Origin: AP-15 sp963781215 | GTDB taxonomy: Bacteria > Pseudomonadota > Alphaproteobacteria > ATCC43930 > CGMCC-115725 | Length of the DNA: 64,000 bases | Direction: 5' to 3' | NCBI GenBank assembly: GCA_963781215.1 | Contig: CAWAFE010000013.1 | Location: 28,231-92,230 of the forward strand | Part shown: positions 27,317 to 35,293 of the stretch, piece by piece | Layout: each line of letters begins with the position of its first letter | Numbering within the stretch: the first letter of the stretch is position 1 | Program-made: the position numbers and the translations under genes | Notes under the pieces: model-generated | Told to the model about the DNA's origin: nothing | Seen by the model: the letters and a program-made list of their open reading frames with translations, nothing else | The model's database searches: none

Positions 27317-28660
27317 ATGGGACGGACACGGCTAACACGGCGTACCCTGTTGCAGACGGCGGTCGCGGCCACCGCGGTCGGGGTGCCGTTCGTTCGCGGC
27401 GCGCATGCGGCGGGGAAGCTCGCCGTCGGCTTTTGGGACCATTGGGTCCCCGGTGCCAACGATACCTTGACCAAGCTCTGCCACGAATGGGCCGACAAGG
27501 AAAAGGTCGAGATCACGATCGACTTCATCACTTCACAGGGCGACAAATTGATGCTGACCGGTGCCGCCGAGGAGCAGGCGCGCTCGGGGCACGACATTTT
27601 GGGAATGCCGACCTGGTACGCCGCACCCAAGGCGGGAAATCTCGAACCCGTCGACGATTTGGTGAAGGCGTTAGTCGAGGAGAATGGTGCGGTCAGCGCC
27701 GGCCACGAGTATCTGGGCAAGGTCAAGGGCCACTGGATCGCGGTGCCGGCGACGGTCGGCAGCCTGACCCTGCCGCCTTGCAGCCGCATCGACATGTTCA
27801 AGGAATATGTCGGCCTCGACCTGCCCAAGATGTATCCGGTCGGGGCACCCGCGGACAAAGCGCTCGCCGACGCCTGGACCTGGGACTTCTTTCTTTCAGC
27901 CGCCGAAAAATGCGCCAAGGCCGGGCATCCCTTCGGTATGCCGCTCGGCCAGACCGGCGACTCGGTCAACTGGGTGGGCGCGGTCTTCAACGCCTACGGC
28001 GCCGAGCTGGTCGACCAGGAAGGCAATATCGTCGTCAAATCCGACGCCACCCGGCAGGTGCTGGAGTGGTTCAAGAAGCTGGTGCCGTTTCTGCCGCCCG
28101 ACGTCTTCGCATGGGATGATTCCTCGAACAACAAGTGGCTGATCTCGGGCAAGGGCGCCCTGATCATGAACCCGCCCTCGGCCTGGGCGGTGGCGGTGCG
28201 CGACGCGCCCAAGGTCGCCGAGCTGTGCTGGACCCACCCCTCGCCCAAGGGGCCAAAGGGCCGGTTTGATCCCGGCAATCCGAATTTCTGGGCGATCTGG
28301 GGCTTCTCGGCCAACAAATCGGCGGCGAAAAGTCTGTTGATGAACCTCTCGCAGCGCTCCTCGGTGCAGCAGCTTGTCGCCGCCAGCCACGGCTACGACA
28401 TTCCGCCCTTCGACAAATTGCACGACTTCAAGACCTGGGAAGAAGAGGCGCCACCCAAGGGCACGATCTACAACTACCCGCCGCGGGGCGATGTCGTCGC
28501 CTCGATCTCGGGCGCACCGGCGCCGACTCGGATCGGCAACCAGATCTTCGCGCAGGCGACGATGACCAAGATGATCGCGCACTGCACGCAGGCCGGCGAG
28601 CCGATCGACAAGGCGATCGATTGGGCCGCCGGCGAGCTCGATGGCTTCATGCGGACATAG
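27317..28660 (+). CDS. Tat-exported solute-binding protein, family 1 type (tandem copy 1)
   Basis: 447 residues, ATG 27317 with GGAGGG upstream. Tat-like signal TRRTLLQTAVAATAVGVPFV, then AHAAGKL. The mature part reads VGFWDHWVPGANDTLTKLCH, DFITSQGDKLMLTGAAEEQA, GHWIAVPATVGSLTLPPCSR, NPPSAWAVAVRDAPK and the C-terminal SHGYDIPPFDKLHDFKTWEE. Belongs to the sugar-binding SBP family 1 broad group. Closely related (by eye well over half identical) to the next gene, so the two arose by duplication. The ligand is unknown. Confidence 0.87.
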   Translation: MGRTRLTRRTLLQTAVAATAVGVPFVRGAHAAGKLAVGFWDHWVPGANDTLTKLCHEWADKEKVEITIDFITSQGDKLMLTGAAEEQARSGHDILGMPTWYAAPKAGNLEPVDDLVKALVEENGAVSAGHEYLGKVKGHWIAVPATVGSLTLPPCSRIDMFKEYVGLDLPKMYPVGAPADKALADAWTWDFFLSAAEKCAKAGHPFGMPLGQTGDSVNWVGAVFNAYGAELVDQEGNIVVKSDATRQVLEWFKKLVPFLPPDVFAWDDSSNNKWLISGKGALIMNPPSAWAVAVRDAPKVAELCWTHPSPKGPKGRFDPGNPNFWAIWGFSANKSAAKSLLMNLSQRSSVQQLVAASHGYDIPPFDKLHDFKTWEEEAPPKGTIYNYPPRGDVVASISGAPAPTRIGNQIFAQATMTKMIAHCTQAGEPIDKAIDWAAGELDGFMRT

Positions 28661-28684
28661 ATTGCGATGCGGACATAGATCGCG
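28649..28684 (+). repeat. 18-bp tandem duplication across a stop codon
   Basis: Two copies of ATGCGGACATAGATYGCG (28649-28666 and 28667-28684, one difference). The first copy encodes the end of the binding protein, MRT-stop; the second follows the stop. A local slippage duplication. Confidence 0.8.
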
Positions 28685-28782
28685 GCGGCTATATGTGCTA
28701 ATATTAGAAACGAGGTTCGCGGACGGGCCAATCATGGAGCGGGCGGTGGAGCGATCCGCCGCGCCGGCGAGGGAGGGAGAAC

Positions 28783-30129
28783 ATGGACAAGTTTCGGCTT
28801 ACACGGCGCACGCTGTTGCAGACTGCGGCAACGACGGCGTTGGCGGCGCCATTCGTCCGCGGCGCCTACGCCGCCGGCAAGCTCACGGTCGGCTTCTGGG
28901 ACCACTGGGTCCCGGGCGCCAACGACACGCTGACCAAGCTGTGCAATGAATGGGCGGCGAAGGAGAAGGTCGACATCACCATCGACTACATCACCTCGCA
29001 AGCCGACAAGCTCAACCTGACCCAGGCGGCCGAGGCGCAGGCGCGCTCCGGGCACGACATGCTGACCTTCCTCGCTTGGGCGGCGGCGGCACAGGCCGAC
29101 AACCTCGAGCCGGTCGACGACATCATGGCCCCCCTGATCGCAGCCAACGGCAAGATCAGTCCGGGCATCGAGTATGTCGCCAGGCAGAAAGGCCATTGGA
29201 TCGCGGTGCCGGCGTGTGTTGGCAGCCCGACCTTGCCGTCTTGCGCGCGGATCGACCTGTTCAAGGAAAATCTCGGGCTCGATTTGACCAAGATGTACCC
29301 GGCCGGCGCGCCGCCCGACGCGGCGCTCGCCGACAACTGGACCTGGGATTTCTTCCTGACCGCGGGCGAGAAATTCTCCAAGGCGGGTCAGGGCCATCTG
29401 TTGGGTGTCGGGCTCGGCGTGACCAACGATTCGGTTAGTTGGATCGATCCGGTGTTTCGCAGCCATGGCGCCGCGCTGGTCGACCAGGAAGGCAACATCA
29501 CGGTCAAATCCGACGCCACCCGGCAGGTGCTGGAGTGGTTTCAGAAGTTCGTGCCGTACATGCCGAAAGACGCCTTCGCCTGGGACGACGCGTCCAACAA
29601 CAAGTATCTGATCTCCGGCCAGGGATCGCTGATCTTCAACCCGCCCTCGGCCTGGGCGGTGGCGGTACGAGACGCGCCGAAGGTCGCCGAGCAATTGTGG
29701 ACTTTCCCGTCACCGAAGGGGCCGAAGGGCCGTTTCGACGCGGCGGTGCCGTTCTTCTGGGGCACGTGGAATTTCTCGCCCAACAAATCGGCGGCGAAGA
29801 GCCTCCTGACCTTCCTGTGCCAGCGCTCCTCGGTCGAGCAGACCGTCGCCGCCAGCCACGGCTACGACATCCCGCCCTTCGAGGGGCTGCACGACTTCAA
29901 GACCTGGGCCGAGGAATCGCCGCCAAAAGGCTCGATCTACAACTATCCGCCGCGCGGCGACGTGACGATGGTGATCCCCTACAGCCCGGCGCCGGCGCGA
30001 ATCGCCAACCAGATCTACGCGCAGGCGACGGCGCCCAAGATGATCGCCCAATGCACCGTGCAGGGTAAGACGATCGACCAGGCGATCGATTGGGCCGCCT
30101 CCGAGCTCGAAGGCTTCAGCCGGGCATAA
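28783..30129 (+). CDS. Tat-exported solute-binding protein, family 1 type (tandem copy 2)
   Basis: 448 residues from ATG 28783, preceded by GGGAGGGAG. Twin-arginine signal LTRRTLLQTAATTALAAPFV, cleavage after AYA. It runs colinear with the previous protein: VGFWDHWVPGANDTLTKLCN, SATRQ-type block VKSDATRQVLEWFQKFVPYM, NPPSAWAVAVRDAPKVAEQL, and the end WAASELEGFSRA. The most different segment between the copies is the ligand-facing region around residues 95-150 (AWAAAAQADNLEPVDDIMAP versus PTWYAAPKAGNLEPVDDLVK). This suggests that the two copies bind related but not identical ligands. No permease follows. Confidence 0.87.
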   Translation: MDKFRLTRRTLLQTAATTALAAPFVRGAYAAGKLTVGFWDHWVPGANDTLTKLCNEWAAKEKVDITIDYITSQADKLNLTQAAEAQARSGHDMLTFLAWAAAAQADNLEPVDDIMAPLIAANGKISPGIEYVARQKGHWIAVPACVGSPTLPSCARIDLFKENLGLDLTKMYPAGAPPDAALADNWTWDFFLTAGEKFSKAGQGHLLGVGLGVTNDSVSWIDPVFRSHGAALVDQEGNITVKSDATRQVLEWFQKFVPYMPKDAFAWDDASNNKYLISGQGSLIFNPPSAWAVAVRDAPKVAEQLWTFPSPKGPKGRFDAAVPFFWGTWNFSPNKSAAKSLLTFLCQRSSVEQTVAASHGYDIPPFEGLHDFKTWAEESPPKGSIYNYPPRGDVTMVIPYSPAPARIANQIYAQATAPKMIAQCTVQGKTIDQAIDWAASELEGFSRA

Positions 30130-30520
30130 CCGCGACGGCACCTGCACGAAACTGCAAAGCTCGCTCTGACGAGGGCGACGTCACAGCGAGTTGTTTAGCT
30201 GCCCGTTCCTGCCCGCGGACGGCCAAGGGTCGTGCTTGTCCGCGGCGTCGGGCGACCATCCGGCACTCAGCTTGTCCATGTGGTTTGGGCGCCCCAAGCC
30301 ACAGGGTCGGGCTCGACAGCCCTCACACTCCCTATTCGACATCGAGCGGAACATCGCTCTAACCCGGACCCCGATCTTTATAAGCCGCTTACGATCCATA
30401 GGATGGTTACCTCTGGATTCTTAACCCCGGGGAATGCATTTGAAGCGCGCGGACAAACTTCGATCCGCGCGTGGCACCGCTGACCCGCGCCGGAAGTGGC
30501 AAACCTGACGGTATATCGCC
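30130..30520. other. Intergenic region upstream of the kdp block
   Basis: No convincing gene in 391 bases. It holds the sequence ATCTTTATA at 30374-30382, which resembles the TCTTTATG repeats found upstream of kup, and so may contain the kdp promoter or regulator sites. No terminator with a T-run was seen after the preceding gene. Confidence 0.45.
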
Positions 30521-30604
30521 ATGCTCGATTTCATAATGTTGGGGATCGGGGCCGGTTTTTTTGCCCTATCCGTGCTCTATGTGCTCGCCTGTGAAAGAAT
30601 GTGA
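30521..30604 (+). CDS. Very small membrane protein upstream of kdpF (27 aa)
   Basis: 27 codons, ATG 30521 to TGA 30602-30604: MLDFIMLGIGAGFFALSVLY followed by VLACERM. One membrane helix, short polar C-terminus. It lies seven bases ahead of kdpF, in the same direction. Short helices of this kind are seen before kdpF in other alphaproteobacteria (from memory, unverified). It may be an extra small subunit or stabiliser of the Kdp complex. Below the length that gene finders usually report. Confidence 0.55.
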   Translation: MLDFIMLGIGAGFFALSVLYVLACERM

Positions 30605-30611
30605 GACGAGA

Positions 30612-30701
30612 ATGCTGCTCGACTATGTCCTGGGCTCGATCGTGACCATCGTCATCATGGTCTATCTCGTCTACGCGCTTATCAACCCCGAGCGGTTCTA
30701 G
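30612..30701 (+). CDS. kdpF: KdpF, small subunit of the K+-transporting ATPase
   Basis: 29 residues: MLLDYVLGSIVTIVIMVYLV followed by YALINPERF. One helix ending in the conserved YALxxPERF motif of KdpF, which stabilises the KdpABC complex. It ends nine bases before kdpA, whose ribosome binding site GGAG overlaps the kdpF stop. Confidence 0.9.
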   Translation: MLLDYVLGSIVTIVIMVYLVYALINPERF

Positions 30702-30710
30702 GAGACCCCG

Positions 30711-32447
30711 ATGACCATGTCTGGATGGGTCCAGATCGGGCTGTTCGGCATCATCGTCATTGCGCTGACACGGCCGTTCGGCGGTTACATGACGCGGGTA
30801 TTCGCCGGCGACAAGACGATTCTATCTCCGGTTCTGCGGCCAGTCGAACGCGCGATCTATTGGTGCTGCGGTGTCGACGAGAAGGAGGACCAGCATTGGC
30901 TGACCTATGCCGTCGCGATGCTGCTCTTCAGCATCGTCGGCTTCCTCACTTTGTACGCCTTGCAGCGTGTGCAGTGGTATCTGCCGTTTAATCCACAGGG
31001 TCAGACCGGGGTCGAGCAGAGTAGCGCCTTCAACACCTCAGTGAGTTTCGTCACCAACACCAACTGGCAGTCCTACGTGCCGGAAACGACGATGGGCTAC
31101 CTCGTGCAGATGGCCGGGCTGACCGTGCACAACTTCGTCTCGGCGGCGACCGGCATCGCACTGGCGTTGGCGCTGATTCGTGGCTTTTCCCGGCGCGAGG
31201 CGAGGGCTATCGGCAATTTCTGGGTCGATCTGACCCGCGCTACGCTCTATGTCCTACTGCCGATTTCGATCGTGGTCGCGCTTTTCTATGTCTGGCAGGG
31301 CGTGCCGCAGAATTTGGGCGCCTATGTCGATGCGACGACCCTCGAAGGCGCCAAGCAGACATTGGCGCAAGGTCCGATCGCCTCGCAGGAAGCCATCAAG
31401 GAGCTTGGCACCAATGGCGGCGGGTTTTTGAACGCCAACTCGTCGCACCCCTACGAAAACCCGACGCCCCTCAGCAATTTGATCCAGCTGATCACGATCT
31501 TCTCGATCGGCGCGGCCTTAACCAACGTGCTCGGCCGCATGGTCGGAGACGAGCGCCAAGGCTGGGCAATTTTCGCGGCCATGGGTTTGCTGTTTCTCGG
31601 CGGGGTGACAACCGCCTATTGGTCGGAGGCGAACGGCAATCCCGCTTTCGCCGCCTTCAACGTCAATTCCACGCATAGCGAAATGCAAGCGGGCGGCAAC
31701 ATGGAGGGCAAGGAGGTGCGCTTTGGCCCCGCCCTCTCGGCACTCTACGCGACCGTCACGACAGACACCTCCTGCGGCGCCGTCAATTCGATGCACGACA
31801 GCTTCCTGCCGATCGGCGGCATGGTGCCCCTCGTCAATATCCAGCTCGGCGAGGTGATCTTCGGTGGCGTCGGCTCGGGTCTCTACGGCATGCTGGCCTT
31901 TGCCATCGTGGCGATGTTCGTGGCCGGTCTGATGGTGGGGCGCACACCCGAATATCTCGGCAAAAAGCTCGAGTCGAAGGAGGTCAAGATGACCATCCTC
32001 GCGCTGTTGAGCCTGCCGCTATCGATCCTCGGTTGGACTGCATTAGCCACTGTCCTGCCGGACGGGCTCGCCGGCCCCGCCAATACCGGTCCGCACGGCT
32101 TTTCGGAGATCCTCTATGCCTATACATCGGGCACCGGCAATAACGGCAGCGCGTTTGCGGGAATTTCGGCGAACACGCTCTTCTACAATACGACGATCGC
32201 GGGTGCGATGCTGATCGGGCGGTTCATTATGGTCATCCCGCTCTTGGCGGTAGCCGGATCGCTGGCGCAGAAGAAGCTTATTCCCCCGTCAGCCGGGACC
32301 TTCCCAACGAACCGGCCACTCTTTGTGGGACTGCTCGTCGGCGTCGTGCTGATCATCGGTGGGCTTACTTTCTTCCCAGCCGTGGCGTTGGGGCCGGTGA
32401 CGGAGCAGGTTGCGATGAACCAGGGCAAGCTTTTCGCGGCCCCGTGA
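30711..32447 (+). CDS. kdpA: KdpA, potassium-binding channel-like subunit
   Basis: 578 residues, usual KdpA length. All four selectivity-filter-like loops are visible: SFVTNTNWQSYVPETTMGYL, IKELGTNGGGFLNANSSHPY, ATVTTDTSCGAVNSMHDSFL and AYTSGTGNNGSAFAG. About ten membrane helices. KdpA binds K+ with high affinity and passes it to the P-type ATPase KdpB. The first ATG (30711) is best placed after GGAG (30701-30704). Confidence 0.96.
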   Translation: MTMSGWVQIGLFGIIVIALTRPFGGYMTRVFAGDKTILSPVLRPVERAIYWCCGVDEKEDQHWLTYAVAMLLFSIVGFLTLYALQRVQWYLPFNPQGQTGVEQSSAFNTSVSFVTNTNWQSYVPETTMGYLVQMAGLTVHNFVSAATGIALALALIRGFSRREARAIGNFWVDLTRATLYVLLPISIVVALFYVWQGVPQNLGAYVDATTLEGAKQTLAQGPIASQEAIKELGTNGGGFLNANSSHPYENPTPLSNLIQLITIFSIGAALTNVLGRMVGDERQGWAIFAAMGLLFLGGVTTAYWSEANGNPAFAAFNVNSTHSEMQAGGNMEGKEVRFGPALSALYATVTTDTSCGAVNSMHDSFLPIGGMVPLVNIQLGEVIFGGVGSGLYGMLAFAIVAMFVAGLMVGRTPEYLGKKLESKEVKMTILALLSLPLSILGWTALATVLPDGLAGPANTGPHGFSEILYAYTSGTGNNGSAFAGISANTLFYNTTIAGAMLIGRFIMVIPLLAVAGSLAQKKLIPPSAGTFPTNRPLFVGLLVGVVLIIGGLTFFPAVALGPVTEQVAMNQGKLFAAP

Positions 32448-32475
32448 TCTTCGTGGTTCCCAAGGAACAATCGAC

Positions 32476-34652
32476 ATGACCGACATCTCGCCCATCATGA
32501 TCGGCTCGCCGGAGACCGGGCTCTACAAGCGTCAGCTCCGGCCATTGTCGATCTTTGACCGTTCGCTGATCGTACCGGCAATCGGCGCCTCGTTCCGCAA
32601 ACTCGATCCGCGCACTTTGGTCAAGAACCCGGTCATGTTCTGCGTCGAGACCGTCGCGGCATTGACGACGATATTCTTCCTCCGTGACCTGATCGTTGGC
32701 GGCGGCACAGCGATCGGCACGAACGCGGCGTTCTCGGGTCAGATCACTCTGTGGCTGTGGTTCACCGTGCTCTTTGCCAATTTCGCCGAGGCCGTGGCCG
32801 AGGGGCGCGGCAAGGCACAGGCCGACGCGTTGCGCCGTACCCGGACCGAGACCAAGGCAAAACGGCTGGAAGCCGCCCAGTCGCGCCACTTCGATCTCGT
32901 CGACGCAGTCGCACTCAAGCCCGGTGATCTCGTGCTGGTCGAGGCGGGCGATCTGGTCCCGAGCGACGGCGAGGTCGTTGAGGGTGTGGCCTCGGTCGAC
33001 AAATCGGCGATTACCGGGGAATCAGCGCCCGTCATCCGCGAGAGCGGCGGCGACCGCTCGGCCGTGACCGGCGGCACCCGAGTTACTTCGGACTGGCTCA
33101 GGGTCCGGATCACCGCGGCGCAGGGCTCGACTTTTCTCGACCGGATGATCGCGCTCGTCGAGGGCGCGGTGCGGCAGAAGACACCGAACGAGATCGCGCT
33201 GAACATCCTGCTCGCCGGCATGACGCTGATATTCGTCTTTGCCACCGTCACGATCCCGAGCTTCGCCTCTTATGCAGGGGGGGCGGTGTCGGTCGTCGTC
33301 CTCATCGCGCTCTTCGTGACGCTTATTCCGACGACGATCGGCGCGCTGTTGTCGGCGATCGGCATCGCCGGCATGGACCGGCTGGTGCGCTTCAACGTGC
33401 TGGCCATGTCGGGCCGCGCGGTCGAGGCGGCCGGAGACGTGGACACCCTGCTCCTCGACAAGACCGGCACGATCACCCTCGGCAACCGGCAAGCGACCGA
33501 GTTTATTGCTCTGCCTGAGGTCGACGAGGGCGAACTTGCCGATGCCGCCCAGCTCGCCTCGCTGTCCGACGAGACGCCGGAAGGCCGCTCGATCGTGGTC
33601 CTGGCCAAGGAGAAATATGCGCTACGCGGGCGCGAGATGGCGCCGCTCAATGCGCGCTTCGTGCCGTTCTCAGCCCAGACACGAATGAGTGGCATCAATG
33701 TCGATGGGGTCTCGATCCGCAAGGGGGCAGTCAATTCGATCATCGCTTTTGCCGAAGGCGGCACCACCGGTCCCTTGTGGCGCAATGGGGCCAAGGAGGC
33801 ACATGCAGCGCTGCGTGCCGCCCCGATCTCCGATGCGGTGCGACAGACGATTGCCCTCGGCGAGCGCATCTCAAGAGAGGGCGGCACGCCGCTCGCCGTC
33901 GCCAAGGACGGGCGGCTGCTTGGGCGTGATCCATCTGAAGGACATCGTCAAAGGCGGCATCCGTGATCGCTTCGCCGAATTACGGCAGATGGGTATCCGC
34001 ACCGTGATGATCACTGGCGACAACCCGCTGACCGCGGCCGCGATCGCCGCCGAAGTCCGGCGTCGACGATTTCCTCGCTCAGGCGACGCCGGAGAACAAG
34101 CTCGAGCTGATCCGCGAGGAGCAGGCAAAGGGCAAGCTCGTCGCGATGTGCGGCGACGGCACCAACGACGCGCCGGCGCTCGCCCAGGCCGATGTCGGTG
34201 TCGCCATGAACACAGGAACGATGGCGGCGCGCGAAGCCGGCAACATGGTCGATCTCGACAGCGATCCGACCAAGCTGATCGAGATCGTCGCGATCGGCAA
34301 GCAATTGCTGATGACGCGCGGTGCGCTGACCACTTTCTCGATTGCCAACGACGTCGCGAAATATTTCGCGATCATCCCGGCGATGTTCGTCGCGTTCTAC
34401 CCCGAGCTCGGTGTCCTCAACGTGATGCATCTGCAAACGCCGCAGAGTGCCATCCTGTCGGCGATCATCTTCAACGCGCTGATCATCATCGCGCTCATCC
34501 CGTTGAGCTTGCGCGGTGTCACCTACCGGCCTGCGGGCGCTGCGGCGCTTCTGCGCCGGAATTTGCTGATCTATGGCATCGGCGGGCTCATCGTGCCGTT
34601 CATCGGCATCAAGCTGATCGATCTCGCCGTCACCGCCATCGGTCTTGCCTGA
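32476..34652 (+). pseudogene. kdpB: KdpB, P-type ATPase subunit, two apparent single-base insertions
   Basis: KdpB powers K+ uptake by ATP hydrolysis. Frame 1 carries the actuator motif SAITGESAPVIRE and the phosphorylation site LLDKTGTITLGNRQA. At ~33925 an extra G (GGG instead of GG) moves to frame 2: LGVIHLKDIVKGG, TVMITGDNPLTAAAIAAE. At ~34062 another extra base leads to frame 3: GVDDFLAQATPENKLELIRE, KLVAMCGDGTNDAPALAQAD, then the terminal membrane helices to TGA 34652. Joined, the protein is complete (about 725 residues) with every P-type motif. Both breaks fit single-base consensus errors; all other kdp genes are intact. Confidence 0.93.
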
Positions 34653-34663
34653 GGATTGCATCC

Positions 34664-35266
34664 ATGCTGCGACAAATCCGTCCCGCGATCATGATGATCG
34701 TCGTCATGACGATCATCACCGGGCTTGTCTATCCCCTCGGCATGACCGGGATCGCTCAGCTGCTATTCTACGATCAGGCCAATGGCAGCCTGATCAAAAA
34801 GGATGACGGCACGGTAATCGGCTCCAGGCTGATCGGCCAGAACTTCACCGACGACAAATATTTCCACGGCCGCCCCTCCGCCACCACCGAGCCCGATCCG
34901 AAGGATCCGACGAAGACGGTTTCTGTCCCCTATGCCGCCGACAATTCGGCTGGCTCGAACCTCGGCCCGACGAGCCAGGCGCTGATCGACCGCGTCAAGG
35001 ATGATGCGGCGAAGCTCAAGGAGGAGAACCCGTCGACGCCGATTCCGGTGGATCTCGTGACGACCTCAGCCAGCGGTCTCGATCCCGACATCACCCCCGC
35101 TGCGGCAGAATTTCAGGTACCGCGCGTGGCGAAGGCACGCAACCTGCCGGAAGCGAAGGTCCGAGCTCTCGTTGCCGAAATGAACAATGATCGGTTGCTC
35201 GGTATCCTTGGCGAACGTCGGCTCAATGTCCTCGCGTTGAACATCGCACTCGATCAACTGCGCTGA
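34664..35266 (+). CDS. kdpC: KdpC subunit of the K+-transporting ATPase
   Basis: 200 residues, ATG 34664, 11 bases after kdpB. One N-terminal membrane helix (IMMIVVMTIITGLVYPLGMT), then a periplasmic domain with IGQNFTDDKYFHGRPSATT, NLGPTSQALIDRVKDDAAKL, DPDITPAAAEFQVPRVAKAR. KdpC stabilises the complex and raises its affinity. Confidence 0.95.
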   Translation: MLRQIRPAIMMIVVMTIITGLVYPLGMTGIAQLLFYDQANGSLIKKDDGTVIGSRLIGQNFTDDKYFHGRPSATTEPDPKDPTKTVSVPYAADNSAGSNLGPTSQALIDRVKDDAAKLKEENPSTPIPVDLVTTSASGLDPDITPAAAEFQVPRVAKARNLPEAKVRALVAEMNNDRLLGILGERRLNVLALNIALDQLR

Positions 35267-35293
35267 CGCCCGGGAATGGGTTAGACTGACCGC

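Noticed and set aside
33900..34100. Programmed frameshifting in kdpB
   Set aside because: Neither break has a slippery sequence with a stimulatory structure, programmed shifts are not known for kdpB, and similar one-base breaks occur in many unrelated genes here.
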